DNA from: Bog-473 sp963807775
GTDB lineage: Bacteria; Actinomycetota; Acidimicrobiia; Acidimicrobiales; RAAP-2
Length of the DNA stretch: 64,000 nucleotides
Assembly (NCBI GenBank): GCA_963807775.1
Contig: CAWECY010000003.1
Coordinates: 585,039 to 649,038 of the forward strand
Reading direction: 5' to 3'
Shown: piece by piece, positions 8,497 to 16,667 of the stretch
Layout of the letters: every line of letters begins with the position of its first letter
Position numbering within the stretch: position 1 is the stretch's first letter
Notes under the pieces: model-generated
The model's input: only the letters and a program-made list of their open reading frames with translations
Told to the model about the DNA's origin: nothing
The model's database searches: none
Position numbers and translations under genes: made by a program

Positions 8497-8991
8497 GTGA
8501 CCAACGCTTCCGCCCGCCACACCGAGACGACCAAGCTGACGCAGGCCACCTACGACCGGCTGGTGGCGGAACTCGAGGACCTGACGACCCGGGGCCGGGT
8601 CGAGATCGCCCAGCAGATCGAGGCGGCGCGTGCATTGGGCGACCTCTCCGAGAACGGCGACTACCACGCCGCCAAGGACGCCCAGGGGAAGATGGAGTCG
8701 CGCGTCCGCCAGCTGCAGGCCATGCTGAAGGAAGTCGAGATCGTCGACACCAGCTCCGACGACGGGTCCGTGGCGCTCGGCAGCACGGTGACCCTCCGCT
8801 ACGACGGCGACGAGGACGAGACCCAGGCCTTCTTCGTGGGCTCCATCGAGGAGCGCCAGGGTGACCTGCCCGTGATCTCGCCCACCTCCCCGCTGGGGCA
8901 GGTCCTGGTCGGGCGGGCCGCCGGCGAAGCCGTCGAGTACCAGGCGCCGGGCGGCACGCTCAAGGTCCACATCGTCGACGTCACCCGCTGA
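8497..8991 (+). CDS. greA: transcription elongation factor GreA
   Basis: Rescues backtracked RNA polymerase by stimulating transcript cleavage. The 164-aa protein has the N-terminal coiled coil (about 12-85) with the signature GDLSENGDYHAAKDAQG, whose acidic tip residues act in the polymerase secondary channel, and a C-terminal FKBP-like domain ending with SPLGQVLVGRAAGEAVEY. The GTG start at 8497 follows a GAAGGA ribosome binding site. The stop overlaps the leuC start (TGATG), so the two are translationally coupled; this pairing of a general transcription factor with leucine genes is unusual. Confidence 0.93.
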   Translation: MTNASARHTETTKLTQATYDRLVAELEDLTTRGRVEIAQQIEAARALGDLSENGDYHAAKDAQGKMESRVRQLQAMLKEVEIVDTSSDDGSVALGSTVTLRYDGDEDETQAFFVGSIEERQGDLPVISPTSPLGQVLVGRAAGEAVEYQAPGGTLKVHIVDVTR

Positions 8992-10394
8992 TGGCGCCGC
9001 GCACGCTCAGCGAGAAGATCTGGGAGGCCCACGTCGTCCACGCGGCGGAGGGTGAGCCCGACCTCCTCTTCATCGACCTGCACCTGGTGCACGAGGTCAC
9101 GTCGCCCCAGGCCTTCGACGGGCTGCGCCTGGCCGGGCGCACCGTGCGCCGGCCCGGCCTGACCGTCGCCACGGCCGACCACAACGTGCCCACGACGGAC
9201 ATCGACAAGCCGGTGGCCGACCCCGTCTCGGCCAAGCAGCTGAAGGTGCTGAACGACAACACGAGGGAGTTCGGCATCACCTGCTTTCCGATGGGCGACG
9301 CCAACCAGGGCATCGTCCACATCATCGGGCCGGAGCAGGGCTGGACGCAGCCGGGCATGACCATCGTGTGCGGCGACAGCCACACCTCGACGCACGGCGC
9401 CTTCGGGTCGCTGGCCTTCGGCATCGGCACGAGCGAGGTCGAGCACGTGCTGGCCACACAGACGCTGCCGCAGGTGCGGCCCAAGACGATGGCCGTCACC
9501 GTGGAAGGCGAGTTGGCGCCCGGGGTGACGGCCAAGGACGTGGCGCTGACCGTCATCGGCACCATCGGCACCGGGGGCGGCATCGGGCACGTGATCGAGT
9601 ACCGCGGCTCGGCCATCCGGGGCCTCTCCATGGAGGGCCGCATGACGCTGTGCAACATGTCGATAGAGGGCGGGGCGCGAGCCGGCCTGGTGGCGCCCGA
9701 CGAGACCACGTTCGAGTACGTGCGCGGGAAGGACCACGCGCCGACGGGCCAGGCCTGGGACGACGCCGTGGCCTACTGGCGCAGCCTGGCCACCGACGAC
9801 GGGGCCACCTTCGACAAGGAGGTCGTGATCGACGCCGCGGGCATCACGCCGCACGTCACCTGGGGCACCAACCCGGCCCAGGTGGTACCGATCGACGGGT
9901 CGGTGCCCGACCCGGCCGCCATGGACGACCCGGGCGACCGCGAGGCGGCGGCGCGGGCGCTGGCCTACATGGGGCTCGAAGCGGGCACACCGATGCGCCA
10001 GATCGCCGTCGACACGGTGTTCCTGGGCAGCTGCACCAACTCGCGGATCGAGGACTTCCGCGCCGCCGCCGCCGTGCTCTCGGGCCGGACCGTGCGGCCC
10101 GGGCTGCGGGCGCTGGCCGTGCCGGGCTCGCACCGGGTGAAGCACCAGGCCGAGGAGGAGGGCCTCGACAAGGTGTTCACGGCCGCCGGGTTCGAATGGC
10201 GCGAGCCAGGCTGCTCCATGTGCCTGGCCATGAACCCGGACAAGCTGGCCGTGGGCGAGCGCTGCGCGTCGACCTCGAACCGCAACTTCGAGGGCCGCCA
10301 GGGCCGGGGCGGGCGCACCCACCTCGTCTCCCCCGCCGTGGCCGCCGCCACCGCCGTGGCGGGCACCTTCGCCACCCCCGAGGACCTGGACTGA
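8991..10394 (+). CDS. leuC: 3-isopropylmalate dehydratase large subunit
   Basis: Aconitase-family large subunit (467 aa) that, with LeuD, isomerises 2-isopropylmalate to 3-isopropylmalate. The cysteines that bind the [4Fe-4S] cluster are seen in FLGSCTNSR and in GCSMCLAMN. Other family motifs are DHNVPTTD, CGDSHTSTHGAFG and SNRNFEGRQG near the C-terminus. The ATG overlaps the greA stop, and its own stop overlaps the leuD ATG, so greA-leuC-leuD form one coupled unit. Confidence 0.96.
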   Translation: MAPRTLSEKIWEAHVVHAAEGEPDLLFIDLHLVHEVTSPQAFDGLRLAGRTVRRPGLTVATADHNVPTTDIDKPVADPVSAKQLKVLNDNTREFGITCFPMGDANQGIVHIIGPEQGWTQPGMTIVCGDSHTSTHGAFGSLAFGIGTSEVEHVLATQTLPQVRPKTMAVTVEGELAPGVTAKDVALTVIGTIGTGGGIGHVIEYRGSAIRGLSMEGRMTLCNMSIEGGARAGLVAPDETTFEYVRGKDHAPTGQAWDDAVAYWRSLATDDGATFDKEVVIDAAGITPHVTWGTNPAQVVPIDGSVPDPAAMDDPGDREAAARALAYMGLEAGTPMRQIAVDTVFLGSCTNSRIEDFRAAAAVLSGRTVRPGLRALAVPGSHRVKHQAEEEGLDKVFTAAGFEWREPGCSMCLAMNPDKLAVGERCASTSNRNFEGRQGRGGRTHLVSPAVAAATAVAGTFATPEDLD

Positions 10395-10984
10395 TGCGCC
10401 CCGTCGTGGTCGTGACCGGACGCGCCGTGCCCCTCGACCGCACGGATGTCGACACCGACCAGATCATCCCGTCGGACTGGCTCAAGCGGGTGGAGCGCAC
10501 CGGCTTCGGCGCCGGGCTGTTCTCGGAGTGGCGCGACGACCGCGACTTCGTGCTGAACAACGCCGAGTTCGTCGGGGCCACCATCCTGGTGGCCGGGCAC
10601 AACTTCGGCACCGGCTCTTCCCGTGAACACGCCGTCTGGGCGCTGATGGACTACGGCTTCGAGGCGGTGGTCTCCTCGCGCTTCGCCGACATCTTCCGCA
10701 ACAACTGCACCAAGCAAGGGCTGTTGCCGGTGCAGGTCACCGAGGAGCTCGACCGGGCGCTGCTCGACGCCGTGGCGGCGGACCCGGCGCTCGAGATCAC
10801 CATCGACGTCGCCCGCGGCACGATCGAGGCGCCGGCCGCCGGTCTGGCCGGCACCTTCCCCCTCGACGAATTCACCCGCGAGCGCCTGCTCAACGGGTGG
10901 GACGACATCGGCCTGTCGCTGCGCTACGAGGACGACATCACGGCCTACGAGCGCCGGCGCCCCGCCTTCCTGCCCTCGGCGTGA
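10394..10984 (+). CDS. leuD: 3-isopropylmalate dehydratase small subunit
   Basis: The 196-aa swivelling subunit of isopropylmalate isomerase, partner of LeuC. Motifs: DTDQIIPSDWLKR near the N-terminus, the substrate-binding loop GHNFGTGSSREHAVWAL, and SSRFADIFRNNCTKQGLLP. The ATG at 10394 overlaps the leuC stop by ATGA. A longer upstream frame exists but is antisense-like noise within leuC; the chosen start matches LeuD N-termini. Confidence 0.95.
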   Translation: MRPVVVVTGRAVPLDRTDVDTDQIIPSDWLKRVERTGFGAGLFSEWRDDRDFVLNNAEFVGATILVAGHNFGTGSSREHAVWALMDYGFEAVVSSRFADIFRNNCTKQGLLPVQVTEELDRALLDAVAADPALEITIDVARGTIEAPAAGLAGTFPLDEFTRERLLNGWDDIGLSLRYEDDITAYERRRPAFLPSA

Positions 10985-10991
10985 CCGTGCC

Positions 10992-11876
10992 ATGGTGACC
11001 TTCCGTCCCATGACGGAGGCCGACGTGCCGGGCGCGGTGGCCGCGTTCGACAGCGGATTGCTGGCCATGCTGGCGCGCCACGGCCTGCCGACGACGGGCA
11101 GCTCCATTCAGGACGAGCGGCGCCGGATCAACCGCACCCACCATTTCCTGGGCACCGACCCGGAGGGCTCGTGGGTGGCCGAGGACGACGACGGCGCGGT
11201 CGTCGGGATGTCGCAGTCCTTCGTGCGCGAGGACTACTGGATGCTCTCGCAGCTCGGCACGGTGCCGGGTCGCCAGGGCCACGGCGTGGGACGGCAGCTG
11301 TTGAGCCTGGCGTTGTCGCACGGAGATTCGCACAGCCCCGGGACCATCCAGTGCTCACGCGACCCCAAGGCCATGGCGTTGTACACGAGCTTCGGCTTCG
11401 TCCTGCACCCGGTGGTGGCGGCGTGGGGCGTGCTGCGACCGGGCGCGGTGGAACGGCCGGCCGAGGTCGTGCGCTTGGAGCCGGACCAGGTGACCGAGCG
11501 CGACCTCGACACCGTGACCGCCATCGACCGCAAGGTGCGCGGGTCGGCCCGCACGGTCGACGTGGTCGCCATGCTCACCCAGCCCGGGACCCGTCTCTTG
11601 CTGCACGACGACCAGGGCTATGCCGTGGCGGCGGACGACCGCGTGATCACGCTCGGCGCCCGCAACGAGGACTCGGCCTGCCTCGTGCTGCGGGCGGCGC
11701 TGGCCGAGGTGCCGACCGGAGAGACGGTGGAGGTCAACTGGCTCACGGCGGCCCAGCAGTGGGCCATCCGCGTCGTCGTCCAGGCCGGGATCGAGCTGCA
11801 GCCCTACGGGCCCGTCATGGTGCGCGGCATGGACGGGCCCCCGATGCCCTACATCCCGAGCGGGGGGTACGGGTAG
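10992..11876 (+). CDS. GNAT-family N-acetyltransferase (tandem GNAT-like)
   Basis: A 294-aa protein. The first half is a GNAT domain: FRPMTEADVPGAVAAF at the start and a plausible acetyl-CoA loop near VPGRQGHGVGRQLLSLAL (about 94-111). The second half (about 155-290) looks like a degenerate second GNAT-type domain without an obvious acetyl-CoA loop. It starts seven bases after leuD on the same strand and is likely co-transcribed. The acetyl acceptor is unknown. Confidence 0.75.
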   Translation: MVTFRPMTEADVPGAVAAFDSGLLAMLARHGLPTTGSSIQDERRRINRTHHFLGTDPEGSWVAEDDDGAVVGMSQSFVREDYWMLSQLGTVPGRQGHGVGRQLLSLALSHGDSHSPGTIQCSRDPKAMALYTSFGFVLHPVVAAWGVLRPGAVERPAEVVRLEPDQVTERDLDTVTAIDRKVRGSARTVDVVAMLTQPGTRLLLHDDQGYAVAADDRVITLGARNEDSACLVLRAALAEVPTGETVEVNWLTAAQQWAIRVVVQAGIELQPYGPVMVRGMDGPPMPYIPSGGYG

Positions 11877-12058
11877 CCCAAAGGGCCGGGCTACGCCTCC
11901 CGACCGGGCCGCCCTGCAGCCGGGCGGCGAACTGTTGCCGGCGAAGTTCGCGGGCGGCCCATTGCGGTACAACGTCCTCGTTGGTCAGTCGCGAGGTCTC
12001 TCCACTAAAAGGGCATTTGGCCCGCTTCTTCTTGCTCACGACGTACCCTTGGAGGGAG

Positions 12059-12205
12059 ATGCCGAAGAAGAACGGCGACGAGCCGACACAAGAGACTCAG
12101 CCCGCCAAGGGCGAACCAGCGGAAATACCGATCCCGACGCGGGAAGAGGTCTTTCGTGACCTGGGCAAGGCTGCCAAGCCACGGAGGTCCCCCGAGAAGG
12201 ACTGA
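12059..12205 (+). CDS. small hydrophilic protein (48 aa) next to the IS1595-like element
   Basis: ATG at 12059 preceded by GGAGGGA, a strong ribosome binding site. The product begins MPKKNGDEPTQETQPAKG and ends in a Lys/Arg-rich tail; the middle, PIPTREEVFRDLGKAAKP, is the only ordered-looking part. No signal peptide or membrane segment. I do not recognise a function. It converges on the small membrane protein gene at 12207-12392 with one base between the stops, and lies at the edge of the insertion sequence, so it may be a passenger gene or a chromosomal gene next to the insertion. Confidence 0.55.
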   Translation: MPKKNGDEPTQETQPAKGEPAEIPIPTREEVFRDLGKAAKPRRSPEKD

Positions 12206-12206
12206 A

Positions 12207-12392
12207 TCAGGCCTGCGGTGGACGTACCCATCGCCGGTCGAGGTAGCGGGAGAGAACGACCATCGCTGCGACGGCCACGATCACTGTGAGGCCGATGACG
12301 ATCAGCATCGGATGGTATTTGGGAAGCGTGGCAGACCGCGGTTGCGACTTCGCGCTGATCTGGTGCAGCAGGAGAGCGGTGGCGGCGATCAT
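12207..12392 (-). CDS. small single-pass membrane protein (61 aa), possible IS passenger
   Basis: The frame opens six bases after the transposase stop codon on the same strand. It has a basic N-terminal part, one hydrophobic helix (about residues 28-48, starting PMLIVIGLTVIV) and a short basic C-terminus. No family recognised and no clear ribosome binding site; translation could be coupled to the transposase. It may be a passenger of the IS1595-type element, or non-coding. Confidence 0.4.
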   Translation of the reverse strand: MIAATALLLHQISAKSQPRSATLPKYHPMLIVIGLTVIVAVAAMVVLSRYLDRRWVRPPQA

Positions 12393-12398
12393 CGACGC

Positions 12399-13412
12399 CT
12401 AAGCAGTCGTCCCCGGGAAGGCGGAGCGGATCGCCAGCTTGAAGAACATCGCGCGTCCGTCGTTGCGGTGGTTGAACCGCCACACGTACTCGTTCAGGTA
12501 GCCCTGAAAGTGCTGGGGCGAGACCGAGTGGTGCACGCCGATGATCCCACGCTTCACCTGGGACCAGAACGAGTCGATCGTCTGTGTGTGCACATTCCCG
12601 CTCACGAAGACGCGGATGTGGTGGTTCACCGTTTCGTGCTGCTGAGGCTGCGTCCCGTAGGCGTGAGCAGCGTCGGTGTAGACGGTGGCCTGCGGCGACA
12701 CCAGCGTGTGCACGTGGCCCGTGAGGGTTTCCTTCTGCCTGCTCGGGATGACATAGGCCGCGACCCGGCCGCCGCGCTCGACGGCACCGAACACCTGCGA
12801 CTTGGTTTCGGCCGCCCACTTGTGGGGCAGCGAACGGCGCACGGCCGAGGCCAGCGGTCCCGCCGACTCGGCTTCTTTCGCCCGACGCGCACGGTCCGAG
12901 TTGCGAGGCTTGCCGCCCACGTGGGTCTCGTCCATCTCGACCACGCCGTTCAACTGCTCGGTCTCAGTCTCGGGAGCGTCGTGGCCCATGAGCTGCTCGC
13001 GGATCAGCCGGAAAATGCGCCAGGCCGTCTTGTAGGTGACGCCCAGCTCTCGCTCAAGTTGCTTGGCAGAGATGCCACAACGAGTGCTTGTCATGAGGTA
13101 CATGGCGTAGAACCACAGGTGCAGGCCCGTGGAGGACTTGTGAAAGATGGTGCCCGCTGTCGGGTGCACGTGAAGGCCACAGGCCGTGCAGGTCCAGTCC
13201 TGGCGCCGCTGCTTGGCCGTATAGCGGCGGAACTGGCGAATCTCGCCACAGCGCTCACAGTGGGCCTCGTCGTTGCCCAGGTTGTAGCGCTGGTCCCAGA
13301 GCCAGACCAGGCAAGCCTCATCGTCGGGGAAGTCGGCCAGGAAGTCGACCAGCATGTACTCGGACGCCGAGGTCAGAGCGTGCCGGAGGTTCTTCTGGTT
13401 GCCAGGTGCCAC
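12399..13412 (-). mobile_element. IS1595-family transposase gene (insertion sequence core)
   Basis: A 337-aa transposase of the IS1595/ISXO2 type. The N-terminal zinc ribbon is visible (CERCGEIRQF ... CTACGLHVHP, about 52-80), followed by a helix-turn-helix-like region and the DDE-type core: Asp in VEMDETHVGGK, Asp in TVYTDAAHAYG, and the third region HTQTIDSFWSQVKRG. The third acidic position reads Asp where relatives usually have Glu or Asn. The frame is intact, so the element may be active. GTG start at 13412. I could not identify terminal inverted repeats or target duplications with confidence, so only the gene extent is given. Confidence 0.88.
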
Positions 13413-13418
13413 AAGTCA

Positions 13419-13447
13419 AGTATGACACGCTGGGCTTATACAGTCAA
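13419..13447 (-). promoter_or_regulatory. promoter of the transposase gene
   Basis: TTGACT (13442-13447), 17-base spacer, CATACT (13419-13424), then six bases and the GTG start. One of the clearest promoters here, predicting a leaderless transposase mRNA. Confidence 0.7.
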
Positions 13448-13513
13448 GGGATACTACCCGTAATGACTCACGGATGCGTGGCCGTCAGGAGGCCGGCGGG
13501 ATCAAGCGGCTGG

Positions 13514-13951
13514 CTACCCCTCGTACCAGCGGTATTTGGTCCAGCCGGCCATGGGCCGTGCCCCCATGCGCTGGTAGAAGTCGATGGCCGGGGCGTTCCA
13601 CTCCAGGACCTCCCACTCCAGGCGGCCCTCGGTCTGTTGACGCAGGTAGGTGAGCAGCGCGGCGGCGTGGCCCTGACGGCGGTGCTCGGGGCGCACGAAG
13701 ATGTCCTCGAGCCAGATGCCCGTCTGGCCCAGGAAGGTCGAGAAGGTCCGGTACCACAGGGCGTGCCCGGCCAGGGCCCCGCCGCCGACGTCGATCACAG
13801 AGTCGAAGACGATGGCGCCGGGGCCGAACAGGGAGCGCGCCAGGTCGTCCTCGGTGAGGAGCACCTGGTCGGCCAGGTGCTCGTACTCCGCCAGCTCCCG
13901 GATCATGGCCACCAGCTCCGGGACGTCCGCCTCGACCGCCGGCCGGATCAC
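13514..13951 (-). CDS. GNAT N-acetyltransferase, diamine acetyltransferase-like
   Basis: A 145-aa GNAT protein resembling spermidine/spermine (diamine) acetyltransferases. It starts MIRPAVEADVPELVAMIRELA; the acetyl-CoA loop is IFVRPEHRRQGHAAALL (about 87-103), preceded by GIWLEDIFV, and the C-terminal part has LEWNAPAIDFYQRMGA, where the Tyr is a likely general acid. Its start overlaps the leuA stop by ATGA, so it is translated together with leuA. A link to leucine synthesis is not obvious. The acceptor could be a polyamine or another amine. Confidence 0.82.
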   Translation of the reverse strand: MIRPAVEADVPELVAMIRELAEYEHLADQVLLTEDDLARSLFGPGAIVFDSVIDVGGGALAGHALWYRTFSTFLGQTGIWLEDIFVRPEHRRQGHAAALLTYLRQQTEGRLEWEVLEWNAPAIDFYQRMGARPMAGWTKYRWYEG

Positions 13952-15675
13952 CCGGAGCGGCCCCGATTCGCTGCCGAAACCACCGCGCTGAGCGACGCAT
14001 CGAGGATGGACGAGTCACGCCCGACGCCCCACCAGGTCGACCCGTCGCTCCCGGCCACCTCCACGTAGGCGACGGCCGACGCTCCCGAGCCCTCGGTGAG
14101 CGTGTGCTCGTGGTAGTCCTTCACCTCGAGCACGATACCGAGATCGGCCTTCAGCGCGCCGATGAGCGCGTCGATAGGGCCGTTGCCCTCGCCCGTGACG
14201 GTGCGGTGCTGTCCGTCGACCAGCAGCTGCGCGGTGACGCTGGTGTGACCGCGCCCGGTGGACACCTCGCTCGTCATCAGGCGCAACCCGGCGTCCTCGG
14301 GCAGGTAGATCTCCTCGAAGACGTCGCGGATCTGGCCCGACCGGATGACCGTGCCACTGGCCTCGGTGATCTCCTGCACGCGCTTGGAAAATTCGACCTG
14401 CAGTCGCCGCGGCAGGTCCAGGCCGTGGTCGGTGTCCATCACATAGGCCACGCCGCCCTTGCCGGACTGGCTGTTGACCTGGATGATGGCCTCGTAGGTC
14501 CGCCCCGTGTGCTTGGGGTCGATGGGCAGGTAGGGCACCTCCCACTCCTCGTAGTCGCGGCCGATGGCGGACATGCCCTTCTTGATCGCGTCCTGGTGCG
14601 ACCCGGAGAACGCGGTGTACACGAGGTCGCCGGCGTAGGGATGGCGCGGGTGGACGGGCAACCGGGTGGCGTATTCCGCCGTGCGGCGCACCTGCTCGAT
14701 GTCGCTGAAGTCGAGCGCCGGGTCGATGCCCTGGCTGAACAGGTTCATGGCCAGCGTGACGATGTCGACGTTGCCGGTGCGCTCGCCGTTGCCGAACAGG
14801 GTCCCCTCTACCCTGTCGGCGCCGGCCAGCACCGCCAGTTCGGCCGCAGCCACCGCCGTGCCACGGTCGTTGTGCGGGTGCAGGCTCAGCACGATGCTGT
14901 CGCGGTTCTTGATGGTGCGGCCGAACCACTCGATCACGTCGGCGTACACGTTGGGGCTGTACATCTCCACCGTGGCGGGCAGGTTGAGGATGATGGGCCG
15001 TTCGGGCGTCGGCTCGATCACGTCCATCACGGCCTCGCATATCTCCACGGCGAAGTCGGGCTCGGTCCCGGTGAAACTCTCCGGCGAGTACTCGTAGCGG
15101 ATATCGGTGCCGCTGACCTGCGCCTCGTACTTCTTGCACAACTCGGCCGCCTTCACGGCGATGTCGATGATGCCGGACCTGTCCAATCCGAACACGACGC
15201 GCCGCTGCAGCTCGGAGACCGAGTTGTAGAAGTGCACGCAGGCGCGGGGCGACCCGGCCAGCGACTCGTAGGTGCGTTCGATCAGCTCCTGGCGGCACTG
15301 GACCAGCACCTGGATCTCGACGTCGTCGGGAATCAGTCCCTCTTCGATGATGAGGCGCTGGAAGTCGTAGTCGGTCTGCGAAGCCGACGGGAACCCGACC
15401 TCGATCTCCTTGAACCCGACGTCGACCAGTGTCTGGAACAGCGCCAGCTTGCGCTCGGGGTCCATGGGGTCGATGAGGGCCTGGTTGCCGTCACGCAGGT
15501 CGACGCTGGCCCAGCGCGGGGCCTTGGTGAACTGGCGATCGGCCCAGGTCCGGTCGTGCAGCACGAGTGGCACGTGCGAGCGGTACTTGTCGAAGGGCAT
15601 GGGCGACGGATCGCAGGGCAGGGCCAGGTGACCCCGCTCCACGTCGCCACCACTCCCTTTCTGTCCCTCAGCCAT
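13948..15675 (-). CDS. leuA: 2-isopropylmalate synthase
   Basis: First committed step of leucine synthesis: acetyl-CoA plus 2-ketoisovalerate. The product is of the long actinobacterial LeuA type. Motifs: SVDLRDGNQALIDPM, LSLHPHNDRGTAVAA (metal ligands), LFGNGERTGNVDIVT, and a C-terminal regulatory domain (about 430-575) ending in TWWGVGRDSSILDAS, the leucine feedback site. Start: ATG at 15675 (MAEGQKGSGG) has AAGGAC upstream; ATG at 15600 (MPFDKYRSHV) is an alternative closer to the conserved region. A TTG further upstream at 15747 lies in the T run of the attenuator and is rejected. It is coupled to a downstream GNAT gene. Confidence 0.94.
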   Translation of the reverse strand: MAEGQKGSGGDVERGHLALPCDPSPMPFDKYRSHVPLVLHDRTWADRQFTKAPRWASVDLRDGNQALIDPMDPERKLALFQTLVDVGFKEIEVGFPSASQTDYDFQRLIIEEGLIPDDVEIQVLVQCRQELIERTYESLAGSPRACVHFYNSVSELQRRVVFGLDRSGIIDIAVKAAELCKKYEAQVSGTDIRYEYSPESFTGTEPDFAVEICEAVMDVIEPTPERPIILNLPATVEMYSPNVYADVIEWFGRTIKNRDSIVLSLHPHNDRGTAVAAAELAVLAGADRVEGTLFGNGERTGNVDIVTLAMNLFSQGIDPALDFSDIEQVRRTAEYATRLPVHPRHPYAGDLVYTAFSGSHQDAIKKGMSAIGRDYEEWEVPYLPIDPKHTGRTYEAIIQVNSQSGKGGVAYVMDTDHGLDLPRRLQVEFSKRVQEITEASGTVIRSGQIRDVFEEIYLPEDAGLRLMTSEVSTGRGHTSVTAQLLVDGQHRTVTGEGNGPIDALIGALKADLGIVLEVKDYHEHTLTEGSGASAVAYVEVAGSDGSTWWGVGRDSSILDASLSAVVSAANRGRSG

Positions 15676-15745
15676 CTGTCCTTGTCCCTTCTCTATCTTT
15701 CCGTCGCGTGTCTGGCCTTTCGGTCCGTACCGGCGCCGGCCCAAC

Positions 15746-15778
15746 AAAAAACCCCCTGGCCTTTCGGCGCAGGAGGTT
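15746..15778 (-). terminator. attenuator: intrinsic terminator upstream of leuA
   Basis: On the minus strand, AACCTCCTG(C)GCC, a GAAA tetraloop, GGCCAGGGGGTT and a six-T run; 12 pairs with one bulged C. It sits between the Leu-rich leader peptide and leuA. A second hairpin, GCGAACGC / GCGTTCGC, lies between peptide and terminator and may be the pause or competing structure. Confidence 0.88.
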
Positions 15779-15806
15779 GCGAGCGAACGCGATGTGGCGT
15801 TCGCCG

Positions 15807-15842
15807 TCAGGTAAGCAGCAGGTCACAGGTCGTTGCCTTCAT
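15807..15842 (-). CDS. leuA leader peptide (MKATTCDLLLT)
   Basis: An 11-residue frame from ATG at 15842 to TGA at 15807 with three consecutive Leu codons (CTG CTG CTT) just before the end. It begins ten bases after a GACAAT -10 box and is followed by two hairpins, the second an intrinsic terminator. This is the layout of leucine attenuators: a shortage of charged leucyl-tRNA would stall the ribosome on the Leu codons. Function inferred from layout. Confidence 0.88.
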   Translation of the reverse strand: MKATTCDLLLT

Positions 15843-15852
15843 TTCAACTTCA

Positions 15853-15882
15853 ATTGTCGCATTTGGGCGGCTCCAGCGTCAA
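15853..15882 (-). promoter_or_regulatory. promoter of the leuA leader
   Basis: TTGACG at 15877-15882 and GACAAT at 15853-15858, with 18 bases between. The predicted start site is about three bases before the leader-peptide ATG. Confidence 0.65.
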
Positions 15883-15894
15883 GGGCATCCCAGG

Positions 15895-16251
15895 CTAGCC
15901 AGGTGGCAGCGGCGACCCGAAGCGGATCAGATTGCCGTCGGCGTCTGTGTGCGCCGCCTCCCACACGCCGAAACCCGGGTCGAACAGGTCGCCCGTCTGG
16001 CCCACGCCGGCCTCACGCCATTCGGCATGGAGCGCGCCGGCGTCGTCCACGCCGATGTAGCAGGCGCCCCGCTCGCCGGCGATCGCCGGCTCCAGATCCT
16101 GCCTGAAGTGGATGTTGACGCCGTCGCGCGACGCGGTGCCGTAGCCACCGTGGTGCGCGGCCACGGTGAAGCCGAGCGCCTCGTAGTGCGCCTGCATGGC
16201 CTCCATGTCGGAGGTCGGGAAGATGGGAGCGATGCTGCGCAAGGTGGCCAT
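15895..16251 (-). CDS. VOC-superfamily protein (glyoxalase/bleomycin-resistance fold)
   Basis: A 118-aa single-domain protein with the paired beta-alpha-beta-beta-beta pattern of the VOC superfamily: IAPIFPTSDMEAMQAHYEAL at the start, VNIHFRQD, and a C-terminal DADGNLIRFGSPL, where Asp/Asn and the final strand match antibiotic-resistance-type members. A role as dioxygenase, lyase or binding protein cannot be told apart. It lies upstream of the leuA leader on the same strand and is divergent from a small membrane protein 25 bases away. Confidence 0.8.
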   Translation of the reverse strand: MATLRSIAPIFPTSDMEAMQAHYEALGFTVAAHHGGYGTASRDGVNIHFRQDLEPAIAGERGACYIGVDDAGALHAEWREAGVGQTGDLFDPGFGVWEAAHTDADGNLIRFGSPLPPG

Positions 16252-16276
16252 GGGCGGGGAGGCTACCGTGGTCGGG

Positions 16277-16456
16277 ATGCGTCACCTCCTGTGGACCGCG
16301 TTCCGCGCCGCCCTCGTGATCGCCGTGCTGGCCGTCGTGCGCGAGATCCTGCTCGACCGCGCGCCCCAACGGCCCATCCTCGCTCGTGGCCGGGAGCCGG
16401 TGATCGGCAGCCTCGATACGTGGCCGGCCGTGCCGCGCAAGCCGGCTGCGTCCTGA
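16277..16456 (+). CDS. small membrane protein (59 aa)
   Basis: It starts MRHLLWTAFRAALVIAVLAV: one N-terminal membrane segment (about 3-22), then a basic Pro/Arg-rich tail with a GSLDTWPAVPRKP motif. The ATG at 16277 lies seven bases after TACCGT, suggesting a leaderless start; a longer in-frame extension upstream overlaps the divergent VOC gene and is unlikely. Function unknown. Confidence 0.6.
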   Translation: MRHLLWTAFRAALVIAVLAVVREILLDRAPQRPILARGREPVIGSLDTWPAVPRKPAAS

Positions 16457-16667
16457 CGGGACCTGACGCCAGGCAGCGAGAGGAATCCTGCGGCAGATTC
16501 TCGCCATGGAAGGGCAGACAGGCGCGCGTTTTGGGAGCCCTGCAGCTCCCGAGTTCCGTCGTAACGCGACAACTGACAGGCTCATTTCACCTCTCACAGA
16601 AGAGCGCGTACGTGTCGTTCTGCTCGCCGTCACACGCGGCGTCAGGGCTCCTCAGCCGCGCAACGAC

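Noticed and set aside
12030..12060. Left inverted repeat of the IS element (CCAAGGGTAC compared with TCAAGGGATAC at the right end)
   Set aside because: The match is short and needs a one-base gap; not enough to define the element's ends.
15745..15747. TTG as the start of leuA
   Set aside because: It lies in the T run of the attenuator terminator, so translation from it would require reading through the control element; MAEGQ or MPFDK starts fit better.
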